From the NCBI RefSeq assembly GCF_022352055.1, contig NZ_JAKRWM010000001.1:682001-746000 (forward strand): a DNA stretch of 64,000 bases, in the 5' to 3' direction. Numbering within the stretch: the first letter of the stretch is position 1; each line of letters begins with the position of its first letter. The notes under the pieces are model-generated. The model had not been told where the DNA came from. It did no database searches and worked only from the letters and a program-made list of their open reading frames with translations. This document shows positions 44,605 to 51,989 of the stretch, piece by piece. Source of the stretch: Cohnella mopanensis. GTDB taxonomy: Bacteria > Bacillota > Bacilli > Paenibacillales > Paenibacillaceae. Made by a program: the position numbers and the translations under genes.

Positions 44605-45825
44605 ATGCCGAACAAACAAAATAAAAAAGCCATAGGGCTGATCATTCTAGGCATTATTGTTATTGCTGCTAATTTACGTACTCCCTTAACCTCAGTCGGT
44701 CCTTTAGTGAGTCTCATAAGGGATGACGTTCATATTTCAAATACATTAGCAGGTCTGATAACAACGGTACCCTTGCTTGCCTTTGCTTTATTATCGCCTC
44801 TAGTACCAAAATTAGGACGAAGGTATGGGGTTGAACGTATCATAATGACCGCCCTAATCTTTCTGACTGTGGGTATTGTAATACGATCTTTATCTGGCGC
44901 AGCTTATCTGTTTATTGGGACAGCAATTCTTGGATTCGCAATCGCCGTATGTAATGTATTATTGCCAAGTATAATCAAAAGGGATTTCCCCAATAAAATT
45001 GGCTCCATGACAGGTGTTTACTCCATTTCAATGAATTTATGTGGAGCAATCGCATCTGGAATCAGTGTACCGCTAGCCGTGAATGCAGGTCTAAAATGGC
45101 AGGGAGCATTGGGAATATGGGGGATTCTAAGTTTTGTATCGATCCTCTGTTGGTTACCCCAATTAAGAAATCAAACGAAGCAAACAGCCACGACGAGTCA
45201 ACAGATGTCCAGCAACGATGTGAATGTTTGGCGATCTCCGCTTGCCTGGCAAGTAACCATGTTTATGGGTATACAGTCCATGGTTTTCTATGTGTTGATC
45301 GCTTGGTTGCCTGAGATTTTAAAGCAGCAAGGAATTGACTCAAACCAATCGGGATGGTACCTCTCGATCATGCAGTTAGTTATGCTTCCATTTGCCTTTA
45401 TTGTCCCCGTTATTGCTGGGCGCATGTCTAGCCAACGTTTGTTAGTGGTCATCACAACCATTTTGCTTTTGACGGGAACGCTCGGACTTCTTTACGGAAG
45501 CTCCAATATCATTTTGTTGTGGATCATCTTACTTGGAATAGGTGGAGGCTTCGCCTTTAGTTTGTCCATGATGTTTTTCGGGTTACGTACTGAAAATGCG
45601 CATCAAGCAGCGGAACTGTCTGGCATGGCGCAATCGATCGGATATCTTCTTGCCGCAATCGGTCCTGCCCTTATAGGATATCTGCATGATGCGACAAATA
45701 GTTGGAACCTGCCACTTTTCATTCTGTTGGGCGCTTCGGTCTTACTCTTTTTATTCGGTATAGGAGCAGCAAGAAACCGTTTTGTAGGTAGCCGAAATAG
45801 CTACGAGCTGCCACGGAAAGGATGA
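44605..45825 (+). CDS. CynX/NimT-family MFS transporter
   Basis: A 406-residue permease with about 12 helices. ANLRTPLTSVGPLVSLIRDD near residue 20 is the characteristic CynX/NimT N-terminal signature. VPKLGRRYGVERI is the loop 2-3 motif, and LPEILKQQGIDSNQSGWYL in the second half is also typical. Relatives export 2-nitroimidazole or are found with cyanate genes; the substrate here is unknown. AAGGAG precedes the ATG. It lies in the AT-rich segment with the XRE-cupin regulator, which probably controls it. Confidence 0.92.
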   Translation: MPNKQNKKAIGLIILGIIVIAANLRTPLTSVGPLVSLIRDDVHISNTLAGLITTVPLLAFALLSPLVPKLGRRYGVERIIMTALIFLTVGIVIRSLSGAAYLFIGTAILGFAIAVCNVLLPSIIKRDFPNKIGSMTGVYSISMNLCGAIASGISVPLAVNAGLKWQGALGIWGILSFVSILCWLPQLRNQTKQTATTSQQMSSNDVNVWRSPLAWQVTMFMGIQSMVFYVLIAWLPEILKQQGIDSNQSGWYLSIMQLVMLPFAFIVPVIAGRMSSQRLLVVITTILLLTGTLGLLYGSSNIILLWIILLGIGGGFAFSLSMMFFGLRTENAHQAAELSGMAQSIGYLLAAIGPALIGYLHDATNSWNLPLFILLGASVLLFLFGIGAARNRFVGSRNSYELPRKG

Positions 45826-45830
45826 TAAAT

Positions 45831-45995
45831 ATGTTTAACAAAATTATAGTGACCATTGATAAAGCAGAAATAACGAACAAACTCCTCGATGCAACCATTG
45901 AAATAGCCCGAAACAAACAAACTCAAGTTACCTTGGTTAATGTCAGCCACAAGGTTTCACAGCTATCAAGTTGCCCAGTCCTCATTGTGCATTAA
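45831..45995 (+). pseudogene. Universal stress protein remnant with internal deletion
   Basis: A 54-codon frame 5 bp after the MFS gene, using AAAGGATGA as ribosome site. The first about 38 codons (MFNKIIVTIDKAEITNKLLD, then IARNKQTQVTLVNV) match the start of UspA-family proteins. The last about 16 (HKVSQLSSCPVLIVH) match their end. The central roughly 80-90 residues, including the ATP-binding G-2x-G-9x-G motif, are missing while the frame is kept. It is best read as a deletion derivative of a universal stress protein gene. Confidence 0.75.
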
Positions 45996-46055
45996 CTCTT
46001 TCGGGGATTGCAGAGATGATGCATTATTATACTAAAGGGTACGTTATTTGAATGA

Positions 46056-46169
46056 CTACAGCGGCAGTCTAAAAATTTATTATCACCGAACATAAACTAC
46101 GGTTCGTCGCTTATTCTTGGCGTATTCGGAATGATTAGCTTTTATCATTTTGTTAATCGTTTAATCTAA
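46056..46169 (+). pseudogene. Possible C-terminal remnant of a membrane protein
   Basis: A 37-codon open stretch without a start codon, bounded by TGA (46053-46055) and TAA (46167-46169). It encodes a polar segment then a hydrophobic helix, YGSSLILGVFGMISFYHFV, and NRLI before the stop. This pattern suits the end of a membrane protein whose 5' part has been lost. No family assigned. The stretch could also be chance. Confidence 0.25.
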
Positions 46170-46212
46170 TTGTATGATGTAAGATGAGATAGTTAAATTG
46201 GGGGGAAGAGTC

Positions 46213-46713
46213 ATGCAACAACCCTTCGAAATCGTTCATGCCACGAGGGATGATTTGGAGACGATCGTAGACATCTACAATTCGACGATCGACAGCCGGA
46301 TGGTGACGGCGGATCTAGAGCCCATTGGGGTGGAAAGTCGTATCAAATGGTTTGAAGAGCATAATGAAGCTCGCAGACCGTTATGGGTAATGAAGGTTGA
46401 AGGCGAAATTATCGCTTGGTTAAGCTTTTCCGATTTTCATAGCAGGGCTGCATACAATGCAACCGCCGAGATTAGTATCTATATTTCTCCCAAGAGCCGA
46501 TCGCAAGGCATTGGCAGCCGATTTCTCCGTAAAGCGATTGACGAATGCCCGCGATTACATATTCGCAACATCGTTGCCCTTGTATTCGGTCATAATGAGC
46601 CAAGCTTAGCGTTACTGCGGAAGTTCGGCTTCGAGCAATGGGGCTTTCTACCCGGAGTTGCGATTTTGGATGGAATGGAAAGAGATTTGGTCATGATGGG
46701 AAAAAAGGTGTAA
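46213..46713 (+). CDS. GNAT N-acetyltransferase (phosphinothricin-acetyltransferase type)
   Basis: A 166-residue acetyl-CoA-dependent acyltransferase. [18 protein letters not shown] near residue 20, [20 protein letters not shown] near 90 (Q-x-x-G-x-G acetyl-CoA loop) and [20 protein letters not shown] near 130 are typical of the PAT/YncA group. GGGGGAAG lies 7 bases before the ATG. The acceptor, an amino acid or xenobiotic amine, is not known. Confidence 0.9.
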   Translation: MQQPFEIVHATRDDLETIVDIYNSTIDSRMVTADLEPIGVESRIKWFEEHNEARRPLWVMKVEGEIIAWLSFSDFHSRAAYNATAEISIYISPKSRSQGIGSRFLRKAIDECPRLHIRNIVALVFGHNEPSLALLRKFGFEQWGFLPGVAILDGMERDLVMMGKKV

Positions 46714-46727
46714 AGGAACGATTACTA

Positions 46728-46772
46728 AAACAAGCCTCTAGTTAGTTGCATAACTAGAGGCTTGTTTTTAGT
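46728..46772. terminator. Bidirectional terminator between convergent genes
   Basis: AACAAGCCTCTAGTTA and its complement form a 16-bp stem with a short loop, flanked by A and T runs on both sides. It serves the GNAT gene and the leftward ABC-F gene. Confidence 0.9.
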
Positions 46773-46818
46773 TTGTCCGTTTTCTTGTCCATGCCCTTTT
46801 TGCATTGTGCGAAAGCGA

Positions 46819-48375
46819 TTAGAACACTTTAGTCGTCCAAGATTCGCAATTCCAAATTTCCGTCGCAACGTCGCGATAGAATTCCGGTTCGTGGCTGATT
46901 AGAAGAATGCTTCCTTTGTAAGCTTGAAGCGCGCGTTTCAACTCATCCTTAGCGTCCACGTCCAGATGGTTGGTCGGCTCATCGAGCACGAGTAAGTTCG
47001 TTTCCTTATTGATTAAGTTACATAAGCGAACTTTTGCTTTCTCGCCGCCGCTTAGGACGGAAATTTTGCTCTCGATATGTTTGGTCGTTAAACCGCATTT
47101 GGCAAGCGCCGCCCGTACTTCGAATTGAGACATCGAAGGGAAGTTCTTCCATACGGCTTCGATGCAGGTTTCATCCGCGCCGCCTTTGATCTCTTGCTCG
47201 AAGTAGCCGATATAGAGGTTGTCGCCTTGCTTAGCGGACCCGGAGAGCGGAGGGATCTGGCCTAACAAGCTTCTTAACAAAGTTGTTTTACCGATTCCGT
47301 TGGCGCCGACAATTGCGATCTTCTGACCGCGCTCCATGAGCAGGTCGATATTCCGGCACAAAGGTTCTTCGTAACCAATGACCAAATCTTTGGCCTCGAA
47401 GATGAGACGACCTGACGTACGAGCTTCCTTGAAGCGGAATTCCGGCTTCGGTTTCTCGCGCGCAAGCTCGATGACATCCATGTTGTCGAGCTTCTTCTGG
47501 CGGGACATCGCCATGTTACGGGTGGAGACGCGCGCTTTGTTACGCGCCACGAAATCCTTGAGATCCTCGATTTCTTGCTGTTGGCGCTTATACGCAGATT
47601 CTAGCTGCGATTTCTTGGCTTCGTATAATTGAACGAAGTTATCGTAATCGCCGACATAACGATTCAGCTCTTGGTTGCCCATATGATAGATAAGGTTAAT
47701 GACGCTGTTCAAGAAAGGAATATCATGAGAGACGAGAATGAACGCATTCTCGTATTCTTGCAAATAGCGTTTCAACCACTCGATGTGTTGCTCGTCCAAG
47801 TAGTTGGTCGGCTCATCGAGGAGCAGAATGTCCGGCTTCTCAAGCAAAAGTTTCGCTAAGAGAACTTTCGTGCGTTGGCCGCCGCTCAGATCGTGAACGT
47901 CCCGATCCAAGCCGATATCGCCGAGACCAAGCCCGCGAGCGATTTCCTCGACTTTCGCATCGATCAAGTAGAAGTCGTTGTTCGTCAGCGTATCCTGAAT
48001 GGTCCCGACTTCCTCCAGCAACACTTCTAATTCCTCCGGCGTAGCCGAGCCCATCTTGTCGTACATTTCGTTCATTTCCGTCTCCAGATCCATCAGGTAG
48101 CGGAAGGCTCCGCGCAGAACGTCGCGGATAGTCATTCCCTTCTGCAGGACGGAGTGCTGGTCCAAATAACCTACGCGAACTTTTTTTGCCCATTCGACTT
48201 TGCCGGCATCCGGTTCGAGGCTTCCCGTAATAATGTTCATGAACGTGGATTTGCCCTCGCCGTTGGCACCGATTAGTCCTACGTGCTCGCCTTTGAGCAA
48301 ACGAAAGGAAACATCATTGAATATGGCGCGGTCGCCGAAACCGTGAGTTAATTTTGTAACCGTAAGAATACTCAT
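46819..48375 (-). CDS. ABC-F family ATP-binding protein (YfmM/YbiT-like)
   Basis: A 518-residue soluble protein with two ABC domains and no membrane helices. Domain 1 has GANGEGKST (Walker A), DLSGGQRTKVLLA (signature) and ILLLDEPTNYLD. Domain 2 has GANGIGKTT, VLSGGEKAKVRLC and LLVLDEPTNHLD. The linker (about 235-310) is the ABC-F hallmark. Length and N-terminus MSILTVTKLTHGFGDRAIF are those of YfmM of Bacillus. ABC-F proteins act on the ribosome as translation factors or antibiotic-protection factors; the linker is not long, and no antibiotic target can be deduced. Confidence 0.93.
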   Translation of the reverse strand: MSILTVTKLTHGFGDRAIFNDVSFRLLKGEHVGLIGANGEGKSTFMNIITGSLEPDAGKVEWAKKVRVGYLDQHSVLQKGMTIRDVLRGAFRYLMDLETEMNEMYDKMGSATPEELEVLLEEVGTIQDTLTNNDFYLIDAKVEEIARGLGLGDIGLDRDVHDLSGGQRTKVLLAKLLLEKPDILLLDEPTNYLDEQHIEWLKRYLQEYENAFILVSHDIPFLNSVINLIYHMGNQELNRYVGDYDNFVQLYEAKKSQLESAYKRQQQEIEDLKDFVARNKARVSTRNMAMSRQKKLDNMDVIELAREKPKPEFRFKEARTSGRLIFEAKDLVIGYEEPLCRNIDLLMERGQKIAIVGANGIGKTTLLRSLLGQIPPLSGSAKQGDNLYIGYFEQEIKGGADETCIEAVWKNFPSMSQFEVRAALAKCGLTTKHIESKISVLSGGEKAKVRLCNLINKETNLLVLDEPTNHLDVDAKDELKRALQAYKGSILLISHEPEFYRDVATEIWNCESWTTKVF

Positions 48376-48449
48376 AAGTATACACCTTTTTCTCTGTTCT
48401 TCATTTTCTGCACACTATCTCTCATTATAAGGTGCAGGAGTGATAAAAC

Positions 48450-48809
48450 TCAATGGTATCCGCGTTCGTTAAACGGTTGAAGCTTCTCGATCCATTGCTC
48501 GGTAAGTTTCTTTAATTCGTCCTTAGGATCGACGAACGGATTTTCATTCGGTTTAAGCACCTCCAGAACTTCCATGACGAAGGCATCTGGACCGAATTGT
48601 GTCCATTCCTTCTGAAGCGCTTTGTTCTTATCGGTGCCCATGTTCAAAGACATGTTTCTTCCGTTAAGGGATTTAAGATTGTTTGATTTGTCGACGAGTA
48701 TTTTGCCGTTTACGGTATTCCTGATTTGATATACACCGGCTTCTATCGGAATGTCTTTATATTGTTCGAGTAATTTGGCTCTGTCTGCTTTGTTTTTCAT
48801 TGTGGCCAA
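48450..48809 (-). CDS. Degenerate GIY-YIG-fold protein
   Basis: A 119-residue protein with the GIY-YIG nuclease outline: AGVYQIRNTVNGKILVDKSN near residue 24, NALQKEWTQFGPDAF-like segment (residues 63-78) and VMEVLEVL. The first motif is GVY, but the YIG position reads LVD, so a catalytic Tyr is lost. It may bind nucleic acid without cutting it. It lies 3 bp downstream of the zinc-finger/DUF2087 gene on the same strand, so the two are almost certainly cotranscribed. Confidence 0.75.
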   Translation of the reverse strand: MATMKNKADRAKLLEQYKDIPIEAGVYQIRNTVNGKILVDKSNNLKSLNGRNMSLNMGTDKNKALQKEWTQFGPDAFVMEVLEVLKPNENPFVDPKDELKKLTEQWIEKLQPFNERGYH

Positions 48810-48812
48810 CTC

Positions 48813-49568
48813 CTATTCTTTAATCCAATATTTGCTGCCGTCCGGCTGGCGATCCATAAAACCGTATTCGATCAAATAACGGCGGAGCACCGCGAAATCC
48901 TCGAATGCCGTCTTAAGGATTTCATTGACTTCCTTCTCGGTATAGACGCGATCGCTCTTGAAACGCTTAACGATTTCGCGTAGCACGATTAGCTTATGCT
49001 TTTCCTTAATATCGAATTTGAGCAGAGGACCGTCAGTTCCGTCCGGAAAATACTTTTTTAACGCTTTCTCGGATTCTTCAAGCGTAACGTTGTATCGATC
49101 GTCGACCATTCGGGCCGTTTTGTGCATATTCACGATCGTAGGCGCATGCTGGTCTTTTTCCTTCAACAGTTCCATTAGGACAAGAAAAACTTTGGATTGC
49201 CGCTCCTTTTCCTTCAGCACGAAGCGGTGGTTTCGAATCGTGGACGCACTGCCGATGCCCATTTCCTTCTGGATGTCGCTGTCGCTCTTCCCTTGATGAA
49301 ACAATTTTAAAAGTCCGTTCTGATGGTCCGTTAATCCCGTAAGCTTCTTGTCGAGACCGATTAAGTAATCGAATACGGAATCATGAGCGTTCTCGATATG
49401 CTTTCGCATAAACCTCTTGGCGTCATAATAAACCCCGTCTTCCGGGTAAATGATTCCGATTTCGGTTTTCTTACCGCATATTAAACAGACGTATTGTTCG
49501 CCTTCTTGAATAAAGCCTTGTTTCAGTTCCTCCGAAGACGAATTCCAGAACGATTCCGGAATGGTCAT
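48813..49568 (-). CDS. Zinc-finger/HTH protein with C-terminal DUF2087 domain
   Basis: A 251-residue putative regulator. The N-terminus has a C-x2-C...H-x4-H cluster (CLICGKK near 28; RKHIENAH near 55). A LuxR-like helix-turn-helix (about 75-115; LTDHQNGLLKLFHQGKSDSD, GIGSASTIRNHRFVLK) is followed by a helical linker. DUF2087 occupies about 205-250 (YTEKEVNEILKTAFEDFAVL, EYGFMDRQPDGSKYW). It heads a two-gene unit with the GIY-YIG-like protein. Both functions are unproven. Confidence 0.8.
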   Translation of the reverse strand: MTIPESFWNSSSEELKQGFIQEGEQYVCLICGKKTEIGIIYPEDGVYYDAKRFMRKHIENAHDSVFDYLIGLDKKLTGLTDHQNGLLKLFHQGKSDSDIQKEMGIGSASTIRNHRFVLKEKERQSKVFLVLMELLKEKDQHAPTIVNMHKTARMVDDRYNVTLEESEKALKKYFPDGTDGPLLKFDIKEKHKLIVLREIVKRFKSDRVYTEKEVNEILKTAFEDFAVLRRYLIEYGFMDRQPDGSKYWIKE

Positions 49569-49656
49569 TAAACAAACACTTCCTTATGATGTTTATATTA
49601 ATATAGACAATATAAAGTATTGTTTGAAAACAGTCAATCTGGATATCAGCCATTAG

Positions 49657-49685
49657 TAGACCTTCTAACGGGAGGGTTGTATAAT
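49657..49685 (+). promoter_or_regulatory. Candidate sigma-A promoter of hisC
   Basis: TAGACC (49657-49662) and perfect TATAAT (49680-49685) with a 17-bp spacer, 35 bp before the TTG start of hisC. Confidence 0.55.
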
Positions 49686-49720
49686 CGTGAAAGAGCACAA
49701 AGCGCTGGGAGGACTACACA

Positions 49721-50785
49721 TTGAGTAAATATTGGAACGAGTTAACGGCTTCATTGGTCCCTTACGTACCAGGAGAACAACCGAAAGACCAACGATATAT
49801 TAAACTCAACACGAACGAGAATCCATATCCGCCTTCACCCAAAGTTATAGCGGCTATAAAAGACGCCACGAACGCGGATCTTAGGTTATACCCGGACCCG
49901 AATTGCGATCAATTGCGGGATACGTTAGCCGATTATTATCGACTATCGAAGGAACAGATTTTCGTCGGAAACGGGTCGGACGAAATACTGGCTTTCGCGT
50001 TTCAAGCTTTCTTCTCCCCTAACAAGGCGATCCTATTCCCGGATATAACTTATACGTTCTACCCCGTATACGCGAATTTGTACGGTTTACGGTATGAGAC
50101 CATTCCGACGGACGATGAATTTAACATCGATGCACGACGCTTCTGCATTCCCAATGGGGGAATCATTATTCCGAACCCGAATGCCCCGACGGCGAGGTTT
50201 ATGATGACGGAGCAGTTAAAAATCATATTGGACGCGAATCCCGATCAGGTCGTTCTCGTCGACGAGGCGTATATCGATTTCGGCGGTGATACGGTCGCGA
50301 CTTGGGTTACGGAATACCCGAATCTATTAGTCGTACAGACCTTGTCCAAGTCTCGTTCATTAGCCGGATTGCGAGTCGGAATGGCGTTCGGCCACCCTGA
50401 TCTGATCGAGGGATTAAACCGGGTCAAAAATTCGTTTAATTCCTATACGATCGATCGGTTAGCATTGGCCGGAGCTGTGGCGGCCATTGAAGATAGAGCC
50501 TATTTCGACGAGACGAACCGCAAGGTCGAGAGCACAATACAGTGGACGAGCGAAGCGCTGAAGTCGATCGGTTTCCGCGTGATTGAATCGAAAGCCAACT
50601 TTGTCTTTATTTCTCATCCGTTGGTAACGGCTCAAGAGATTTTTCATACGTTGAAAGGTAGAGGCATTCTCGTTCGCCATTTCAACAAACCGAGAATAGA
50701 CCAGTATTTGCGAGTGAGCATCGGAACCGACGATGAGATGGATACTTTCATTTCGGCGCTGAAAGATATCGTAAGCAAACATTAA
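49721..50785 (+). CDS. hisC: Histidinol-phosphate aminotransferase (class I/II aminotransferase)
   Basis: A 354-residue PLP enzyme, probably histidinol-phosphate aminotransferase. It starts at TTG with GGGAGG 8 bases upstream. LNTNENPYPPSPKV near residue 28, GNGSDEILAFAFQAF near 85, NPNAPTARF near 145, DEAYIDFGG near 178 and the PLP-binding Lys in TLSKSRSLAGLRVG near 210 are HisC landmarks. No other his genes are here, so it may be a second copy acting on histidinol phosphate or aromatic amino acids. Confidence 0.88.
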   Translation: MSKYWNELTASLVPYVPGEQPKDQRYIKLNTNENPYPPSPKVIAAIKDATNADLRLYPDPNCDQLRDTLADYYRLSKEQIFVGNGSDEILAFAFQAFFSPNKAILFPDITYTFYPVYANLYGLRYETIPTDDEFNIDARRFCIPNGGIIIPNPNAPTARFMMTEQLKIILDANPDQVVLVDEAYIDFGGDTVATWVTEYPNLLVVQTLSKSRSLAGLRVGMAFGHPDLIEGLNRVKNSFNSYTIDRLALAGAVAAIEDRAYFDETNRKVESTIQWTSEALKSIGFRVIESKANFVFISHPLVTAQEIFHTLKGRGILVRHFNKPRIDQYLRVSIGTDDEMDTFISALKDIVSKH

Positions 50786-50825
50786 GGCACAAACCCATAA
50801 TCGTTCGAAAAAAGGGGATGGCTAA

Positions 50826-51917
50826 ATGTCTAGCTCTTCGGATCGTTGGCCCAAATGGGCTATGGAGGAAGTATGGCTTGCGGATGCAAATCCGCGATGG
50901 TTGGCAGCGGGGGAACAATTAATTGAGCAATTGGATTCTGCGTTGCAAGAATTCGGAGCTAGCGGATTCGAGCATGTTGGAAGTACGGCAATCCCAGGCC
51001 TTCCCGCTAAGCCGATCCTCGACATCATGGCCCAGGTTGCTTCGTTTGATCGCATGCCTGAAATCGTCGAAGCCTTAACATCCGAAGGGTGGCATTATGT
51101 GCCTCCAGAATTAGATTTACGGCCTTACCGCAGATTCCTAGTGAAAACGGACAAAGATAGAAGAGTCGCCCATCTCCATCTGTTTCTGACAGATGAACCC
51201 CGATACGAGGAGCAATTGATCTTCAGGGACGCGCTGCTGGATCGAAGAGAGTGGGCCATGGCTTACGGCCAGCTCAAGATTGAGTTAGCCGAGCGTTATC
51301 GGCGCGATCGGGAAGCGTATTCCGATGCGAAAGCGGAGTTCATTGAAAAAATACTTCTAGAGCGGAAAGTCAAGGTGACCAAATCGATGAACCAGGATCT
51401 TCGTTATCCGATCGGCCCATTCCGCCATGAGGGTGAGGTTAGCGCTCAGCAACGGCTGGAATGGATCTCCGATATCGCGAGCTTGCCGACAAAGCTTGCG
51501 GCTGCTATCGAAGGATTAGGCAGGGAACAATTGAATACGCCTTATCGGCCGGACGGATGGACGGTCAGGCAGGTGACCCATCACCTCGCGGATAGCCATC
51601 TGAATAGCTTTATGCGTTATAAGCTGGCCCTAACAGAAGAGCAGCCTACGATCAAACCTTATTTCGAAGAACGCTGGGCGCTTCTGCCGGATACTCTTCA
51701 AGCTCCGGTTGAACTTTCAGCCACATTGCTCGCTGCCTTGCATGAACGTTGGGTGATCCTTCTACGTTCCATGACGGATGAAGATTATGCAAGATCGTTC
51801 TATCATCCGGAATCGAAGAAAGTTTCCCGCCTGGACATTGTACTAGGTACGTACGCTTGGCACGGTCGGCATCATGTCGCGCATATTACTTCTCTTCGTC
51901 AACGTATGGGCTGGTAA
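50826..51917 (+). CDS. Fusion of GrpB-like (UPF0157) nucleotidyltransferase and DinB/YfiT-like domains
   Basis: A 363-residue two-domain protein. The N-terminal half (about 10-175) is GrpB/UPF0157, a nucleotidyltransferase-fold family: FEHVGSTAIPGLPAKPILDI near residue 50 and LHLFLTDEPRYEEQLIFRD near 115. The C-terminal half (about 190-363) is a DinB-fold protein like YfiT/BstA: RPDGWTVRQVTHHLADSHLN near 240 and AWHGRHHVAHI near 345 supply the His ligands for a metal. Each half equals a normal free-standing protein. The frame is continuous through the junction (KVTKSMNQDLRYPIGP). The GrpB activity is not established. Confidence 0.9.
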   Translation: MSSSSDRWPKWAMEEVWLADANPRWLAAGEQLIEQLDSALQEFGASGFEHVGSTAIPGLPAKPILDIMAQVASFDRMPEIVEALTSEGWHYVPPELDLRPYRRFLVKTDKDRRVAHLHLFLTDEPRYEEQLIFRDALLDRREWAMAYGQLKIELAERYRRDREAYSDAKAEFIEKILLERKVKVTKSMNQDLRYPIGPFRHEGEVSAQQRLEWISDIASLPTKLAAAIEGLGREQLNTPYRPDGWTVRQVTHHLADSHLNSFMRYKLALTEEQPTIKPYFEERWALLPDTLQAPVELSATLLAALHERWVILLRSMTDEDYARSFYHPESKKVSRLDIVLGTYAWHGRHHVAHITSLRQRMGW

Positions 51918-51927
51918 TCCCGCGATA

Positions 51928-51961
51928 AAAACCTCTTCGGATTGTTCCGAAGAGGTTTTTA
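51928..51961. terminator. Bidirectional terminator
   Basis: AAAACCTCTTCGGA and TCCGAAGAGGTTTT, 4-base loop, A and T runs outside. Lies between the GrpB-DinB gene and the convergent GGDEF-EAL gene. Confidence 0.92.
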
Positions 51962-51989
51962 TTACGATTCGAGGACAATGATCCGAAGG

